DNA of 64,000 nucleotides from Clostridiales bacterium (GTDB lineage: Bacteria > Bacillota > Clostridia > Oscillospirales > Acutalibacteraceae), in the NCBI GenBank assembly GCA_019422525.1, contig JAHZDE010000004.1, forward strand, positions 169,648 to 233,647, written 5' to 3'. The translations under genes and the position numbers were made by a program. The notes below the pieces were generated by a model. It did no database searches. It saw only the letters and a list, made by a program, of their open reading frames with translations, and was not told the DNA's origin. Of this stretch, positions 31,994-40,638 are shown in pieces. How positions within the stretch are numbered: position 1 is the stretch's first letter; the number at the start of each line of letters is the position of its first letter.

Positions 31994-32470
31994 TTAATAG
32001 TTTAAAATCAACTGCTCTAAATCACTTGAGAACAGTTCGAAATTGAATTTGGATTTCAACTTTTTCTTCAGGACTTGAGCTGAATCTATAATGTTTTCTA
32101 CAATCATTTTCTTCTTTTCATGGACATCTCCATCAACATACTCCTCATAACTTAGCGGAATGGAAATATCTGCCGCTGTAACAAAAATTCTTGCCCTTCT
32201 CAGTTTATCGGGTTCTAATTCTTTCGGAGCAATAATGGGTGTTATGGCCATGGTATCAATTGCGGTTGTATACTTAGCAATATCGATATTATTTGAAATG
32301 TAGGAACACAATTGATAAATGTCATCATCAATCCCATATTGCTGTGTATAATATATCGGAGAATTAATAAACAAATTCAATTTTATCAACCTCTTCTGTT
32401 TTTTATTAGCAAAGGGCGCCTTTGGCTTAAAAATACTGTTTGATGGTGATGTAGAGTATACAAAAATCAT
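31994..32470 (-). CDS. Putative immunity protein (Imm44-like by eye)
   Basis: The product is 158 aa, soluble. The C-terminal half, RARIFVTAADISIPLSYEEYV then EKKKMIVENIIDSAQVLKKKL, has the same plan as the 53302-53751 protein (DIRLRMNYERF...RLMFIDIIIKSIKVI), which follows the nuclease-like cassette C. Both resemble the Imm44 pattern as I remember it; this is not verified. Its start overlaps the stop of the HEAT-repeat gene by 4 nt (ATGA), so the two are coupled. Confidence 0.5.
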   Translation of the reverse strand: MIFVYSTSPSNSIFKPKAPFANKKQKRLIKLNLFINSPIYYTQQYGIDDDIYQLCSYISNNIDIAKYTTAIDTMAITPIIAPKELEPDKLRRARIFVTAADISIPLSYEEYVDGDVHEKKKMIVENIIDSAQVLKKKLKSKFNFELFSSDLEQLILNY

Positions 32471-33132
32471 CTATCTAACTTTTTCAAAGCTACTTTGGCA
32501 TATTTACGACAACCAGGATGTTTTGCATTTTCAAATTGCTTAAAATATGGACGCAGTTCCTCCCTCTTAAAATCACTTAGGGCAATCATTGCTTGCAGCC
32601 TTACCTCTTCGTCCTCCAACAAACCAATTAAAACAGGAATTGCATCTTCAATTTTTAATTTGCCAACAAGCAAAATGATCATTTGCCGATTTTTCTCAAA
32701 TATGGTGTTAGCTATTATTTTTAAATAATCGTCAATGTACTTTGGTGAACCAATTTGATATAGACAGTCGGAAATAAACCACCGAGTTATGTCTGACGTG
32801 GTCGATACATAGAAATCATTAATCAGCATCGGAACAACTTCATCAAAGCCTTTAAAATGAAAAAGGCTGATAAAAAAGTTTTTTTCATTATCATATCTCG
32901 CTTGTTGATAATATTTAATAGCAATAGGCAAAATCGTTTTTTTGTGTTTGGGCAAAAACTGTATTATTTGTTCGGATATTTCGAATTCAAAACCAAGATC
33001 GTAAAGTTCTTTCTCAAACGGTGGAATTAGAGAATCTGGATGTTCGCCAAAATATTTTTCTAAAGCTTTTTTTGAATTTTCAATCATTCGCTTAACTAAA
33101 GCGGGGTTACTATTAACGTCATAATGGCTCAT
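32467..33132 (-). CDS. HEAT-repeat-like protein, probable immunity gene
   Basis: The product is 221 aa, all-helical, with repeated ~30-residue units; IEDAIPVLIGLLEDEEVRLQAMIALSDF is the clearest HEAT repeat (IEDAIPVLIGLLEDEE). Alpha-alpha superhelical proteins of this size are common in polymorphic-toxin loci as immunity proteins. It is the first gene of a short (-) run with 31994 and 31331. No toxin or Rhs remnant is seen upstream; an ~830-nt gene-free stretch begins there. Confidence 0.55.
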   Translation of the reverse strand: MSHYDVNSNPALVKRMIENSKKALEKYFGEHPDSLIPPFEKELYDLGFEFEISEQIIQFLPKHKKTILPIAIKYYQQARYDNEKNFFISLFHFKGFDEVVPMLINDFYVSTTSDITRWFISDCLYQIGSPKYIDDYLKIIANTIFEKNRQMIILLVGKLKIEDAIPVLIGLLEDEEVRLQAMIALSDFKREELRPYFKQFENAKHPGCRKYAKVALKKLDR

Positions 33133-33963
33133 TACATCACCTCAATCAACCTAAAGAAACACTTACTCCATCGTCCACAACCTGTTGCAACGACTCATAT
33201 AGGTAAGCATTTAGGTATACATATGATTATCTTAATTGAGTAGTATAAGTATGTATAGGGTCAAAAAATTTCTTTCACATGGAATTTCATCATCTATATA
33301 CTTCACAATCTTTCATCTGCATTCATATTCATTTTTAGAAAGCTGGATTATCTGTATCCCGCTTTTAATGACCAGTTATACTGCCATAATATCATTCTAT
33401 ATCTGTTAAAAATATCATACTATAGTGATGACTTCAAAGTCAATTCAAACAAAAATCAACAATCGTATCATTCGTATATATAAACATTATTAAATTTCGT
33501 ATACAAAACAAACAATAATAGGCTCCTATCCCATAGAAATAATAAAATAAAATGGTGCATTTACACAATAGCCAATTGAACTACAACTATCTCTCTACCA
33601 ATCATGGGGGAATTTTGTTTATTTTTAAGTTTTATTTGTATATATAAACAAAAACAAATCAAATTTATAGATATAGTAAACTGCTTTTATGACGTTCCCT
33701 ACAAATAAATCCATATGGCTTCTCATCAAACAAAATGAATTATAGAGGCGTATCAGTTGTATCTGTTCACTGTCCGAACTCCATAAAATACCGTTTTATT
33801 GTCAGGTTGGTTGCCGGACTTTTGGGTTATTATTTGACCGAACATACCTATTTAAATATCAGAAAACCCATTGAGCAAAAGCGAAAAAATGTCTCTTTTT
33901 CGGTTTCCTTCCTTGTAAGATGATGCTGCTATAAATATCTGTTTTCATGTATCAGGAGGAACT
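33133..33963. other. AT-rich gene-free stretch
   Basis: This ~830-nt stretch is very AT-rich and holds no convincing coding region. A 62-codon plus-strand frame at 33735-33923 has no ribosome-binding site and no recognisable product, though its composition is more coding-like than the rest. It separates the leftward immunity genes from the lone rightward phosphatase gene, so it must hold promoters for both; several TATAAT-like strings occur but none stands out. Confidence 0.5.
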
Positions 33964-34674
33964 ATGATTTACGTAACTTCCGATTTACACGGCTATCCCC
34001 TTGAAAAATATAAGAAGCTGCTGGATAACGCCAAATTTTCCCAGGATGATTTTTTATACCTTTTAGGCGATGTCATTGACCGAAACGGTGACGGTGGTGT
34101 TGCCATGCTATGTTGGCTGCTGGAGCAGCCGAACGTTCAGCTGATTCTGGGCAACCATGAAGCCATGCTCTTGTCGTGTGAATTTGTATTTGATGAAATC
34201 ACCGAAGAGAGTATCCAGTCTATGACGCTGGAAAAATTGGAAATGCTGCATCATTATATGTCCAACGGCGGCGATGTCACACTCCAAACATTGAGGACAC
34301 TTGGGAAAACAGCTCCCGAAACCGTCCTGGACATTTTGAATTACCTTCATGACGCACCCGTTTATGAGGCTGTAACGGCTGGAGGAAGAGACTTTCTTCT
34401 GGTTCATGCAGGAATTGACCATTTCGACAAAAGGAAAAAGTTGTCACAGTATTCCCCAGATGACTTTTTATGGACATCCCCTCCGCTGGATGGCCAATAT
34501 TTTGACGACTTTATCACCGTTTTCGGACATAGACCGACTCTATTGTATGATAAGAAATATACGGGAAAAGTTCTGAAAACCGATACATGGATTGACATAG
34601 ATGTTGGCGCCGCTTACGGACAAAAACCGGTTCTGCTGCGTCTGGACGATTTCAAAGAGTTCTACGCTGACTGA
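33964..34674 (+). CDS. Metallophosphoesterase, serine/threonine protein phosphatase-like
   Basis: The product is 236 aa with the calcineurin-type signature in order: SDLHGY (residues ~6-11), GDVIDRNGDG, GNHEAM, LLVHAGID and FGHRPT. These residues bind two metals and catalyse phosphate-ester hydrolysis; close relatives are PPP-type protein phosphatases or Ap4A hydrolases. CAGGAGGAACT precedes the ATG. It is the only rightward gene in the 38-kb Rhs/immunity region and is probably unrelated cargo or host sequence. Confidence 0.88.
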   Translation: MIYVTSDLHGYPLEKYKKLLDNAKFSQDDFLYLLGDVIDRNGDGGVAMLCWLLEQPNVQLILGNHEAMLLSCEFVFDEITEESIQSMTLEKLEMLHHYMSNGGDVTLQTLRTLGKTAPETVLDILNYLHDAPVYEAVTAGGRDFLLVHAGIDHFDKRKKLSQYSPDDFLWTSPPLDGQYFDDFITVFGHRPTLLYDKKYTGKVLKTDTWIDIDVGAAYGQKPVLLRLDDFKEFYAD

Positions 34675-34682
34675 ACAGAAAA

Positions 34683-34724
34683 CAAAAAGCGTGATACCCG
34701 TATTCTTGCGTAATCACTCTTTTC
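34683..34724 (+). terminator. Weak terminator after the phosphatase gene
   Basis: AAAAAGCGTGAT...AATCACTCTTTTC forms an imperfect hairpin with a T-rich tail about 10 nt past the stop codon. Mismatches in the stem lower confidence. Confidence 0.45.
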
Positions 34725-34761
34725 TTTTGCGTTGTTTCCAGCAACCATTTTGATTCAACTC

Positions 34762-34833
34762 CTTTCCCGTCCTGCACAGACAGCGTATTGCCTCAGCGGT
34801 CATAGATATACCGCGCACGCAGGCTGCGTCGCT
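34762..34833 (-). repeat. Rhs core scar
   Basis: TTTCCCGTCCTGCACAGACAGCGTATTGCC then CATAGATATACCGCGCACGCAGGCTGC match, with few changes, the start of the recombining Rhs core (coding for SLRARYIYDSWGNTLSVQDGNG). Nothing of the later core or a toxin remains. The scar lies between the phosphatase and the immunity genes at 34860-36793. Confidence 0.8.
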
Positions 34834-34859
34834 AAGACATCGCTTACTATTAATATCTT

Positions 34860-35345
34860 TTAATCTGTTATAATTTCTAATTCAAAAATCAAATCATCGA
34901 AATCATCATCGATTTCGTGATCATTACAAAAAAATCGATATGAATTTTTTGATAATTCTTGTTTAATCATTGCACAACCAAAAATCATAGAATATGCAAA
35001 TTGATTGGTTCCAATAGGGTCAGACGCATTACAAATTGAAATCCATCCCTGTTGTATTTCCAAGTCTAATTCAATTTCTTTAGGAGATGAATTTTCAAAG
35101 AATACTACATGAGGATAATTTCCTTTTGAAAGACGGATACTTTTTCCGTTAAGCTTGATGTTTCCTCTGAAATCAATAAAGTATACCTTAATAGCTTGCG
35201 TGAATGTTGAATTAGATTGGATAAATTTGAAACGGAATTTGAATTTACCGTGTTTTACAAAAGGAAATAAACGTTCTACAAGCATTCCATTGTAATGAAT
35301 CTGATTACACTTCATTTCTTGAAATAGATCTTGGAATGATTTCAT
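34860..35345 (-). CDS. Hypothetical protein, probable immunity gene
   Basis: The product is 161 aa, soluble, beta-rich, with an acidic C-terminal tail (HEIDDDFDDLIFELEIITD). No signal peptide or known motif is seen. It sits just downstream of DUF2750 in the same direction, and its 3' end abuts an Rhs scar, as expected for the immunity half of a cassette whose neighbour was eroded. Confidence 0.5.
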   Translation of the reverse strand: MKSFQDLFQEMKCNQIHYNGMLVERLFPFVKHGKFKFRFKFIQSNSTFTQAIKVYFIDFRGNIKLNGKSIRLSKGNYPHVVFFENSSPKEIELDLEIQQGWISICNASDPIGTNQFAYSMIFGCAMIKQELSKNSYRFFCNDHEIDDDFDDLIFELEIITD

Positions 35346-35392
35346 AATTTTTTATTTTCTTTGATTAAAGTGTCAAATCTGAGGATTGTAAT

Positions 35393-35752
35393 CTATTCAA
35401 TCCGCTCCAATTGATTAATTATATCAAGTTGTAATTGTTCACGAGATACTACATAGGTATTTTCGAAAGTTGGAAAAACCATAAAACGTGTTCGATCATC
35501 CAAAGTCTTACATCTTTCTAAAAAATCATGTATCTCAATATCCACAGGAAATTCAGAGGGAGAAGCAAATTTTAAACAATACTCTTTTTGAGGCCACACT
35601 AATATGTGTATATAACCTTTATCGTCGTATGTCGCAAACCCACATTCAGACACCAAGAGCCATACTTTTTCAGAATCCGCTACTGTATTTAAAAAGCTCT
35701 TATATCTTTTCTCAGCGGAAGCCTTCCATAATCCTTCAAATGCTTTATTCAT
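35393..35752 (-). CDS. DUF2750 family protein
   Basis: The product is 119 aa. The family pattern is clear: RYKSFLNTVADSEKVWLLVSE near the start, a central VWPQKEYCLKFASP, then EIHDFLERC and a closing LQLDIINQLERIE. DUF2750 proteins are small alpha/beta proteins of unknown biochemical role that recur in toxin-immunity neighbourhoods. Its start overlaps the stop of the upstream lipoprotein gene by 4 nt, implying co-expression. Confidence 0.75.
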   Translation of the reverse strand: MNKAFEGLWKASAEKRYKSFLNTVADSEKVWLLVSECGFATYDDKGYIHILVWPQKEYCLKFASPSEFPVDIEIHDFLERCKTLDDRTRFMVFPTFENTYVVSREQLQLDIINQLERIE

Positions 35753-36228
35753 TGTATTCCCTCACTCCAAAGAGACGATGATGTATGCTGCGCTGACCTT
35801 TCACTCGTACTTACGCTTATTACCGCTTTTTCCAAGAATTTATTGAGCAATTTATCAAAATCCTCTTCATCACAACGTTTAAAAAGAAAATGAACCTCAT
35901 CATTCTTTACATATTCAGCCGTGTAACAACAAATCATTTCATAGTCGCCATTTGAATATGTGATTTTTATAGAATCACCATAAAGCGTGGGAGGATCACC
36001 AAGATAACGATAAAACTGAATAGCTTGAAATTGTTCTAGAAAATCATTTTTTTCTTCTTCTGAAAGAATCCTTGTAACAGTAAACTCGAGGCTACTCTCT
36101 GCCCAAACAATTTCTATGCTTTCAATTTCATCAATGGGCTCTTCGAACGAATACGAATTTCTAACACAACCAGTAAAACTAATTAAAATAATTGAAAAAG
36201 GAATCATAAACAGCCATATTTTTTTCAC
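35749..36228 (-). CDS. Immunity-like lipoprotein (related to 36359 and 48955)
   Basis: The product is 159 aa with a lipoprotein signal ending ISFTGC (Cys about 21). The mature part has IDEIESIEIV, a DFLEQFQAIQFYRYLGDPP segment, SIKITYSNGDYEMI and a final FDKLLNKFLEK. The same order is found in the proteins at 36359-36793 and 48955-49386, the latter paired with the metallopeptidase-type toxin. The three are diverged paralogues. The C-terminal ~20 residues are an extension that overlaps the DUF2750 start. Confidence 0.65.
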   Translation of the reverse strand: MKKIWLFMIPFSIILISFTGCVRNSYSFEEPIDEIESIEIVWAESSLEFTVTRILSEEEKNDFLEQFQAIQFYRYLGDPPTLYGDSIKITYSNGDYEMICCYTAEYVKNDEVHFLFKRCDEEDFDKLLNKFLEKAVISVSTSERSAQHTSSSLWSEGIQ

Positions 36229-36358
36229 AACAAAACACCTCCTTTAAATTTCGCCATGTTTACCAGAAATATTGGTTTAAAGATATAAATATAATTATAC
36301 ATTGCTTTTATCAAAAACTTCAAGCGTCTGCCAGTTATCATTATTTACAAAGAAAAAT

Positions 36359-36793
36359 TCATGCTGTTTTAAAAGAATATTTTAATAGTAACGATTCATA
36401 TTGGTCTCTGTCAAAATATCGGTATCCGACATAATTATCATATTCTCCATTTATATATTGTGCTTGTCCATCTGCTCCTATTAACTCATAATCATTATTA
36501 TTATATATTACCTTAATAACAGTTGTATTGTTTTCGATTCCAGTCGGATCTGAATAAAGAATATAACAATCAACTTTTGCAAAATCTCTCATAAATACTT
36601 CTATATCCTCAATAATATAAATAGTATTTTGCTCAATATTTCCTTGAGAATTTTTCTCACCAACTTCAACAATTTCTATAGATGAAATCTCTGATGAATC
36701 ATGTAGAAATTCACATTTCGTTTGAATCTCACAAGCAGCGAATAATATAGAAAATACAAGCGCTATAGGTAAACAAATAATAATTTTTTTCAT
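36359..36793 (-). CDS. Immunity lipoprotein of the metallopeptidase-toxin type
   Basis: The product is 144 aa with lipoprotein signal FAAC (Cys about 20). It has SEISSIEIVEVGEKN, a DFAKVDCYILYSDPTG segment, TVIKVIYNNNDYELIGADGQAQY and YVGYRYFDRDQYESLLLKY, closely matching the 48955-49386 protein. Directly upstream (36841-37010) lies a remnant of the same metallopeptidase-type toxin tip that precedes 48955, so the pairing is seen twice. The gene appears intact although its toxin is dead. Confidence 0.75.
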   Translation of the reverse strand: MKKIIICLPIALVFSILFAACEIQTKCEFLHDSSEISSIEIVEVGEKNSQGNIEQNTIYIIEDIEVFMRDFAKVDCYILYSDPTGIENNTTVIKVIYNNNDYELIGADGQAQYINGEYDNYVGYRYFDRDQYESLLLKYSFKTA

Positions 36794-36840
36794 AATACTT
36801 CCCCTCGAAGTTTTTATTCAAAGAACAACTGTCTAATCCA

Positions 36841-37062
36841 TATATGAAATATGTACTTTATACCCCATATGGCATTATTACCTGTCGATTAACTCTGCCA
36901 ACTTATCTGCCACCAATTTCCATGGAGAGCCATAATAGTCTGTATGGAAGCTTTCCCATTCTATCCAAAATATTAGCAGTCACTGAAGGAATTGCTACAT
37001 TAGCAAGGTTTGATTACCATTATATCTTTACTGTCATAAATGTACCGTTGCCGTCAGTAAGA
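36841..37062 (-). pseudogene. Cassette P: remnant of metallopeptidase-type Rhs toxin tip plus a trace of Rhs core
   Basis: Minus-strand reading gives NVAIPSVTANILDRMGKLPY, and after a frameshift YYGSPWKLVADKL. These match DVAVPSITINLLDRLGKLKYDYYGAPWESEADLL of cassette F. The HExxH part and nearly all of the Rhs core are gone; a ~25-nt core trace (TACCGTTGCCGTCAGTAAGATATGAC) marks the 5' junction. Confidence 0.7.
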
Positions 37063-37585
37063 TATGACTATCGTATTTGTTTGACTTGGTTTTCCCCAAC
37101 ATCCCCATCAAAAACTCTACATTGACGGTATGGATATCAATAGTGATTTTTTTCTTTCCTGTTTTCACGATGAGATCGTATTGCGTGCATTGATAGCTAA
37201 TACACTCACAATAATAAATTTTCCGGGTTTTCACAAAAACGCTCCTGTACACAAAGTAATCTTTGTTTTTATAAACATCAATTTTAAATATTAACGTTTT
37301 TAAAACAAGAGCTAAACCGAGCAATATAAATAATATAAACTCCGTCCACACCCACCAGGCTTCTGTACCGTTTGGAAAGAAAAACATAATGAAAAGGCAG
37401 GTTGAACAGAAAATGATGTCCAGAAAACCCACCCAGAAAAAAATTGAGGGTAAGTGGAGAACCACATGTTCTTGTTTCAAGGAGTTGATTAATTCTTTGC
37501 TGTTTTTTTCAAAAATGTAAATACCGATCCATCCAATGACAATTCCTGTTAATGCCATTGCAAACATACGGGTTAGAAATCCCAT
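37034..37585 (-). CDS. Two-helix membrane immunity protein of the MQIM/KEIR family (copy 2)
   Basis: The product is 183 aa from the ATG at 37585, with GAGGTG 6 nt upstream. It has EHVVLHLPSIFFWVGFLD, FIMFFFPNGTEAWWVW and the PH-like domain with KTRKIYYCECISYQC. Near its end a one-base loss shifts the frame, so instead of stopping at the family position it reads through into Rhs core remnant DNA (KYDSHILLTATVHL). It follows the decayed cassette O, whose tip belongs to the same family as those preceding the other copies. Confidence 0.7.
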   Translation of the reverse strand: MGFLTRMFAMALTGIVIGWIGIYIFEKNSKELINSLKQEHVVLHLPSIFFWVGFLDIIFCSTCLFIMFFFPNGTEAWWVWTEFILFILLGLALVLKTLIFKIDVYKNKDYFVYRSVFVKTRKIYYCECISYQCTQYDLIVKTGKKKITIDIHTVNVEFLMGMLGKTKSNKYDSHILLTATVHL

Positions 37586-37597
37586 GATATTCACCTC

Positions 37598-38088
37598 TTG
37601 ATTCTTTCAATGAGCTTACAAGCTATTTTGCTTCCGATTGGACTTAAAATCATTCTGCCAAGAGTAATTTTAATGGTTCTTTTGATTACTGCTTGTTCAA
37701 GGCGATATTGTGCCATTCGTTTTGCTGCATATTTTTCGTTTACTCTTCGTGTTTCTCGTGTTATCCCTTTAGAGGCAGCCTTCCAAGTTGTTTCTAATGA
37801 TTTTGCGTTGGTCCTCTTCCGCCAATCAAACCGCTAATTGCACCGGAAGCAGCGTTCGCACCAACTACAAATCAATTTATTTTTCCAGTTCCTATATATT
37901 GGGTAATAGCAGAATATGTCCCACTAATAAGCGCTCTCACAGCTGCCCCGATTGCTGCCCATTCCCAAAACTCCCCGCCATAAGCAACCCGGACAACCGG
38001 ATTATTATCGCAGTAGGCAAAAAAGGGTTTGTCGTACAAGTCCCCTTTTGCTGCCAGAATATCGGTCGTATCTGCATGAGATATTGGT
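37598..38088 (-). pseudogene. Cassette O: decayed Rhs core plus GLIGG-type toxin tip
   Basis: From the right, the minus strand keeps a core piece (CDNNPVVRVAYGGEFWEW) and then a tip of the type in cassettes D and H: TYSAITQYIGTGKI, then after a deletion ASGAISGLIGG and TWKAASKGITRETRR. Compared with cassette D, the stretch coding ATNIGLSAAVGVNAALN...FEGIVTSA is missing and there are frameshifts. The early core is also absent. Followed by its immunity gene at 37034-37585. Confidence 0.8.
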
Positions 38089-38099
38089 CACATATAACT

Positions 38100-38504
38100 C
38101 TAAATATTTTGTTCTTCAAATTCAATATATTCACATATAATAAGCAAAACATCACCTGAATTAATTTGAAATTTAACTTGTAAATACAAAATTTTTCGAT
38201 CCAAATAAGAACCTTCATATAACTCTTTATATTGCTTTTGAATTTCAAAAAGTTCATTCATTTGCGGTGTAGATTCCTCGATGAATATATCTAAAATTCT
38301 GTTTCCGCCATGCCAAAAAGAACAGCTTTGCATATCCAATAATAAAACATTATAAAATTTAAAATCAAATTTCTTGCTCAAATATGGATTTTCACATACA
38401 AAATATACTTTTCTATTGATATAATCATAATTAAAACCTGTAAAAATACTATCATGTATATATAGCTCATCAATTATGCTTTTATTTTCATTATAAATTA
38501 TCAT
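38100..38504 (-). CDS. Immunity protein, same family as 42383-42778
   Basis: The product is 134 aa, soluble, beta-rich; AGGAGA precedes the ATG. Shared plan with 42383-42778: ELYIHDSIFTGFNYD near the start, a central MQSCSFWHGG(N), and a C-terminal LQVKFQINSGDVLLIICEYI (TFTSGDQLIVACES in the other). It follows a decayed nuclease-like tip (cassette N), as 42383 follows cassette K, so the family seems to guard against related toxins. Confidence 0.65.
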   Translation of the reverse strand: MIIYNENKSIIDELYIHDSIFTGFNYDYINRKVYFVCENPYLSKKFDFKFYNVLLLDMQSCSFWHGGNRILDIFIEESTPQMNELFEIQKQYKELYEGSYLDRKILYLQVKFQINSGDVLLIICEYIEFEEQNI

Positions 38505-38540
38505 ATTGTTTATTCTCCTAAAAATATATTTTCCAATTTA

Positions 38541-38955
38541 TAATACCTCCGTTTTTCCGGTTCCTATGGCAACATATATCCTTCGAACAAGTCCACAAGG
38601 ATTAAATTGATGAGGATCGACTGTGAAAAATACTTGCTTTTTTGGTCTGGATAGAATCGTAATTTCCTTTTCTTTTGCACTCCGGCTATCGTAGTTGTTG
38701 CAACCAATTCACTAGAGGAAGTGCTATTGCCTGCAAATTTCTGCCTTGTGCTGACATTATAGCGCCTCCACATCTCCACGGCTATTGGTCAATAATATGG
38801 TAATACCCAATGCATGACAAATGACCAACCCCATCATAGGAATAGTAGAACTGCTTGCTGTCCCCACGCTCTTCATACACCAGCTGGCCGTCCTGATACC
38901 AGTATCGGTGCTCAGCGCCATTAACTGTTTTGCTGGTGCACAGCCCTTCTAATGA
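38541..38955 (-). pseudogene. Cassette N: Rhs core fragment with decayed nuclease-like toxin tip
   Basis: The right part (about 38782-38955) encodes an earlier core segment than in most cassettes, GLCTSKTVNGAEHRYWYQDG through YYSYDGVGHLSCIGYY. After a junction, the left part encodes KLAGNSTSSSELVATTTIAG and, in another frame, QVFFTVDPHQFNPCGLVRRIYV near the end. The DPHQFNP-GL segment is typical of some polymorphic nuclease-like tips. Two or more frameshifts are present. Paired immunity gene: 38100-38504. Confidence 0.65.
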
Positions 38956-39110
38956 TATGTGATGTTTGCGAAAAAACAAGGGAGAACAAGCCCTCCTCCT
39001 GTTTTCTCAAGCCTTTAAGGACTTGGGATAATAATGTATGTATACCGACAAGCGTTGAAACTAGTAACCCACATTTACTAATATCTATAAGTCTTGAATC
39101 CGCAGCGCGA

Positions 39111-39353
39111 CTACCTTTCCACATAAAATCCCCAAACACAGTTGCTAAATTCTCCAGCAGCAAATCTCTTCAGCTTTCCATCAATTTCTATAGTAAATAC
39201 ATTAAAGATATGTTCTTGATGATATTGCGGATCGATAATTGTTACTGTTTCCCCTGTATCTCTCCATTCATAATCAAAAATATTAACACCAAAAAGTTTG
39301 CCGTTTCCATCAGTGCCTGTTGTTTTATATTTCCAGCATTTTTTAAATAGCAT
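39111..39353 (-). CDS. Small hypothetical immunity protein
   Basis: The product is 80 aa, beta-rich (FDYEWRDTGETVTIIDPQ, then IFNVFTIEIDGKLKRFAAGEFSN). GAGGTGACGAA places a good ribosome-binding site 5 nt before the ATG. It lies immediately after the decayed cassette M and in the same direction, so it is probably that tip's immunity gene. No family recognised. Confidence 0.55.
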   Translation of the reverse strand: MLFKKCWKYKTTGTDGNGKLFGVNIFDYEWRDTGETVTIIDPQYHQEHIFNVFTIEIDGKLKRFAAGEFSNCVWGFYVER

Positions 39354-39356
39354 TTC

Positions 39357-39968
39357 GTCACCTCATTCCGGAAAAATTTCAAGATACCCGTTTTTTTGAA
39401 GATTTGATTAGGTGCATTAATTTTATCAGGAGGTAGAAAGTTTCTCCACTGGAGTATTAACCGGAGCCAAAAATCTTTTCCCAACATTTACAGTTGTTAC
39501 TGGCGTTTTCTCTGTTGAATAAGAATAATTGCAGTAAACGCCATAAACGCTCATACAACATTTAGTCCCCAACTCACTCCATTAACAGCGGCTCCAAACC
39601 AATCTACGCTACCAGTGTATTTATAACTAGTAGCCGCAGTATGTCCAAACACCAATGCTCCTATTACAACAGAACCAATTGCGATGCAAGCAGATATTGT
39701 TAGAACAAATTGACCGATTGAATCAAAATGATTAACAGGATTATTTCTGCAATATTGAAAAAGATTTGCACCTTATAATCCAGCAGCCTCAGGATCGTAA
39801 TAACGGCTGAATATATCGTCTCCGAATCCAAATAGTACCCACGATAGCGGAAGGGGTTCAGATTGGCAATATCGTTTTGACTGGTAATCTCCTGCCCGTT
39901 TCCGTCCTGCACAGACAGCGTATTGCCCCAGCTGTCATAGATATACCATACTCGCAGCGGGGACATCA
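39357..39968 (-). pseudogene. Cassette M: frameshifted Rhs core with hydrophobic region and toxin remnant
   Basis: The core (YIYDSWGNTLSVQDGNGQEI, then FRYRGYYLDSETIYSAVI) is intact to about 39800 and then shifts frame; a further frame gives RNNPVNHFDSIGQFV and a hydrophobic Gly/Ala segment (AIGSVVIGALVFGHTAAT). A stop and frame change follow. The tip end still reads TPVTTVNVGKRFLAPVNTPV and NQIFKKTGILKF. The core trace ends at the junction CAGCGGGGACATC. Toxin type not recognised. Confidence 0.7.
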
Positions 39969-39979
39969 CCAAGACACGA

Positions 39980-40498
39980 CTATCGTATTTCTTTGACATT
40001 TTTGTCGTTTAACATATCGATCAAAGACTGGAGATTAACAGCATGAATATCCATTGAGATTTTATTTCTGGTTGTTTTTATCACAAAAGTATTTAAAGTA
40101 CATTTGTAGCTAATACAATCACAATAATAGATTTTTTGAGGTTTTACGAAGATTTTTTTAAAAAGAAAATAATCTTCATTCATAAAAATATCAATTTTAA
40201 AAAATAAAGATTCAAGGATAATATAAAATCCGCCTGATATCAATATAAGTACTGTAACCCATACCCACCCATCTTCCGTACCATTTGGGGAAAAAAACAT
40301 AAAGTAACCAGAAGTTGAGCAGACCACAACCATCAGAAATCCAATCCACAAATTTATTTTTGGCAAGTGTACTACAATATGTTCTCCTGAGAGGTCCTTT
40401 ATGAGTTCCTCACCATTAGACTTATTCATTCTGGAAAATAAGGATCCAACTACAATTACTACTAATATAGGCAATAAAATACGAATCATAATCTGCAT
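39980..40498 (-). CDS. Two-helix membrane immunity protein of the MQIM/KEIR family (copy 3)
   Basis: The product is 172 aa, starting MQIMIRILLPIL and ending DKNVKEIR as in copies at 30669 and 45979. FMFFSPNGTEDGWVW replaces FPNGTEAWWVW, so it has begun to diverge. Its 3' end joins directly to the core of cassette M. Upstream, 40499-40610 is a remnant of the 3' end of an H-type toxin tip, so this too was once a toxin-immunity pair. Confidence 0.7.
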   Translation of the reverse strand: MQIMIRILLPILVVIVVGSLFSRMNKSNGEELIKDLSGEHIVVHLPKINLWIGFLMVVVCSTSGYFMFFSPNGTEDGWVWVTVLILISGGFYIILESLFFKIDIFMNEDYFLFKKIFVKPQKIYYCDCISYKCTLNTFVIKTTRNKISMDIHAVNLQSLIDMLNDKNVKEIR

Positions 40499-40610
40499 GC
40501 AATTTCCTCCCCATGTCTAAACTGCCGGCGGTCCACTCTTAATGGAGTCTGAGGGTCGCAATATGAATCATTACTATCTTAGCTTAGCCTTTTGTGTCTG
40601 GCATTTTGCA
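40499..40610 (-). pseudogene. 3' remnant of an H-type toxin tip
   Basis: The plus-strand text from TTTCCTCCCCATGTCTAAAC through TTTTGCAATGAG aligns with the 3' end of cassette H (about 46499-46630): same order of words, with substitutions in most positions and several indels. It has no open frame. It lies directly upstream of the copy-3 immunity gene, which supports the H-type toxin/MQIM-type immunity pairing. Confidence 0.5.
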
Positions 40611-40638
40611 ATGAGCTTTACACCTGGTATCTGCGTTA

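Noticed and set aside
33735..33923. 62-codon plus-strand frame in the gene-free stretch
   Set aside because: No ribosome-binding site, no family, and only one short frame in AT-rich DNA; kept as a note in the gap entry.
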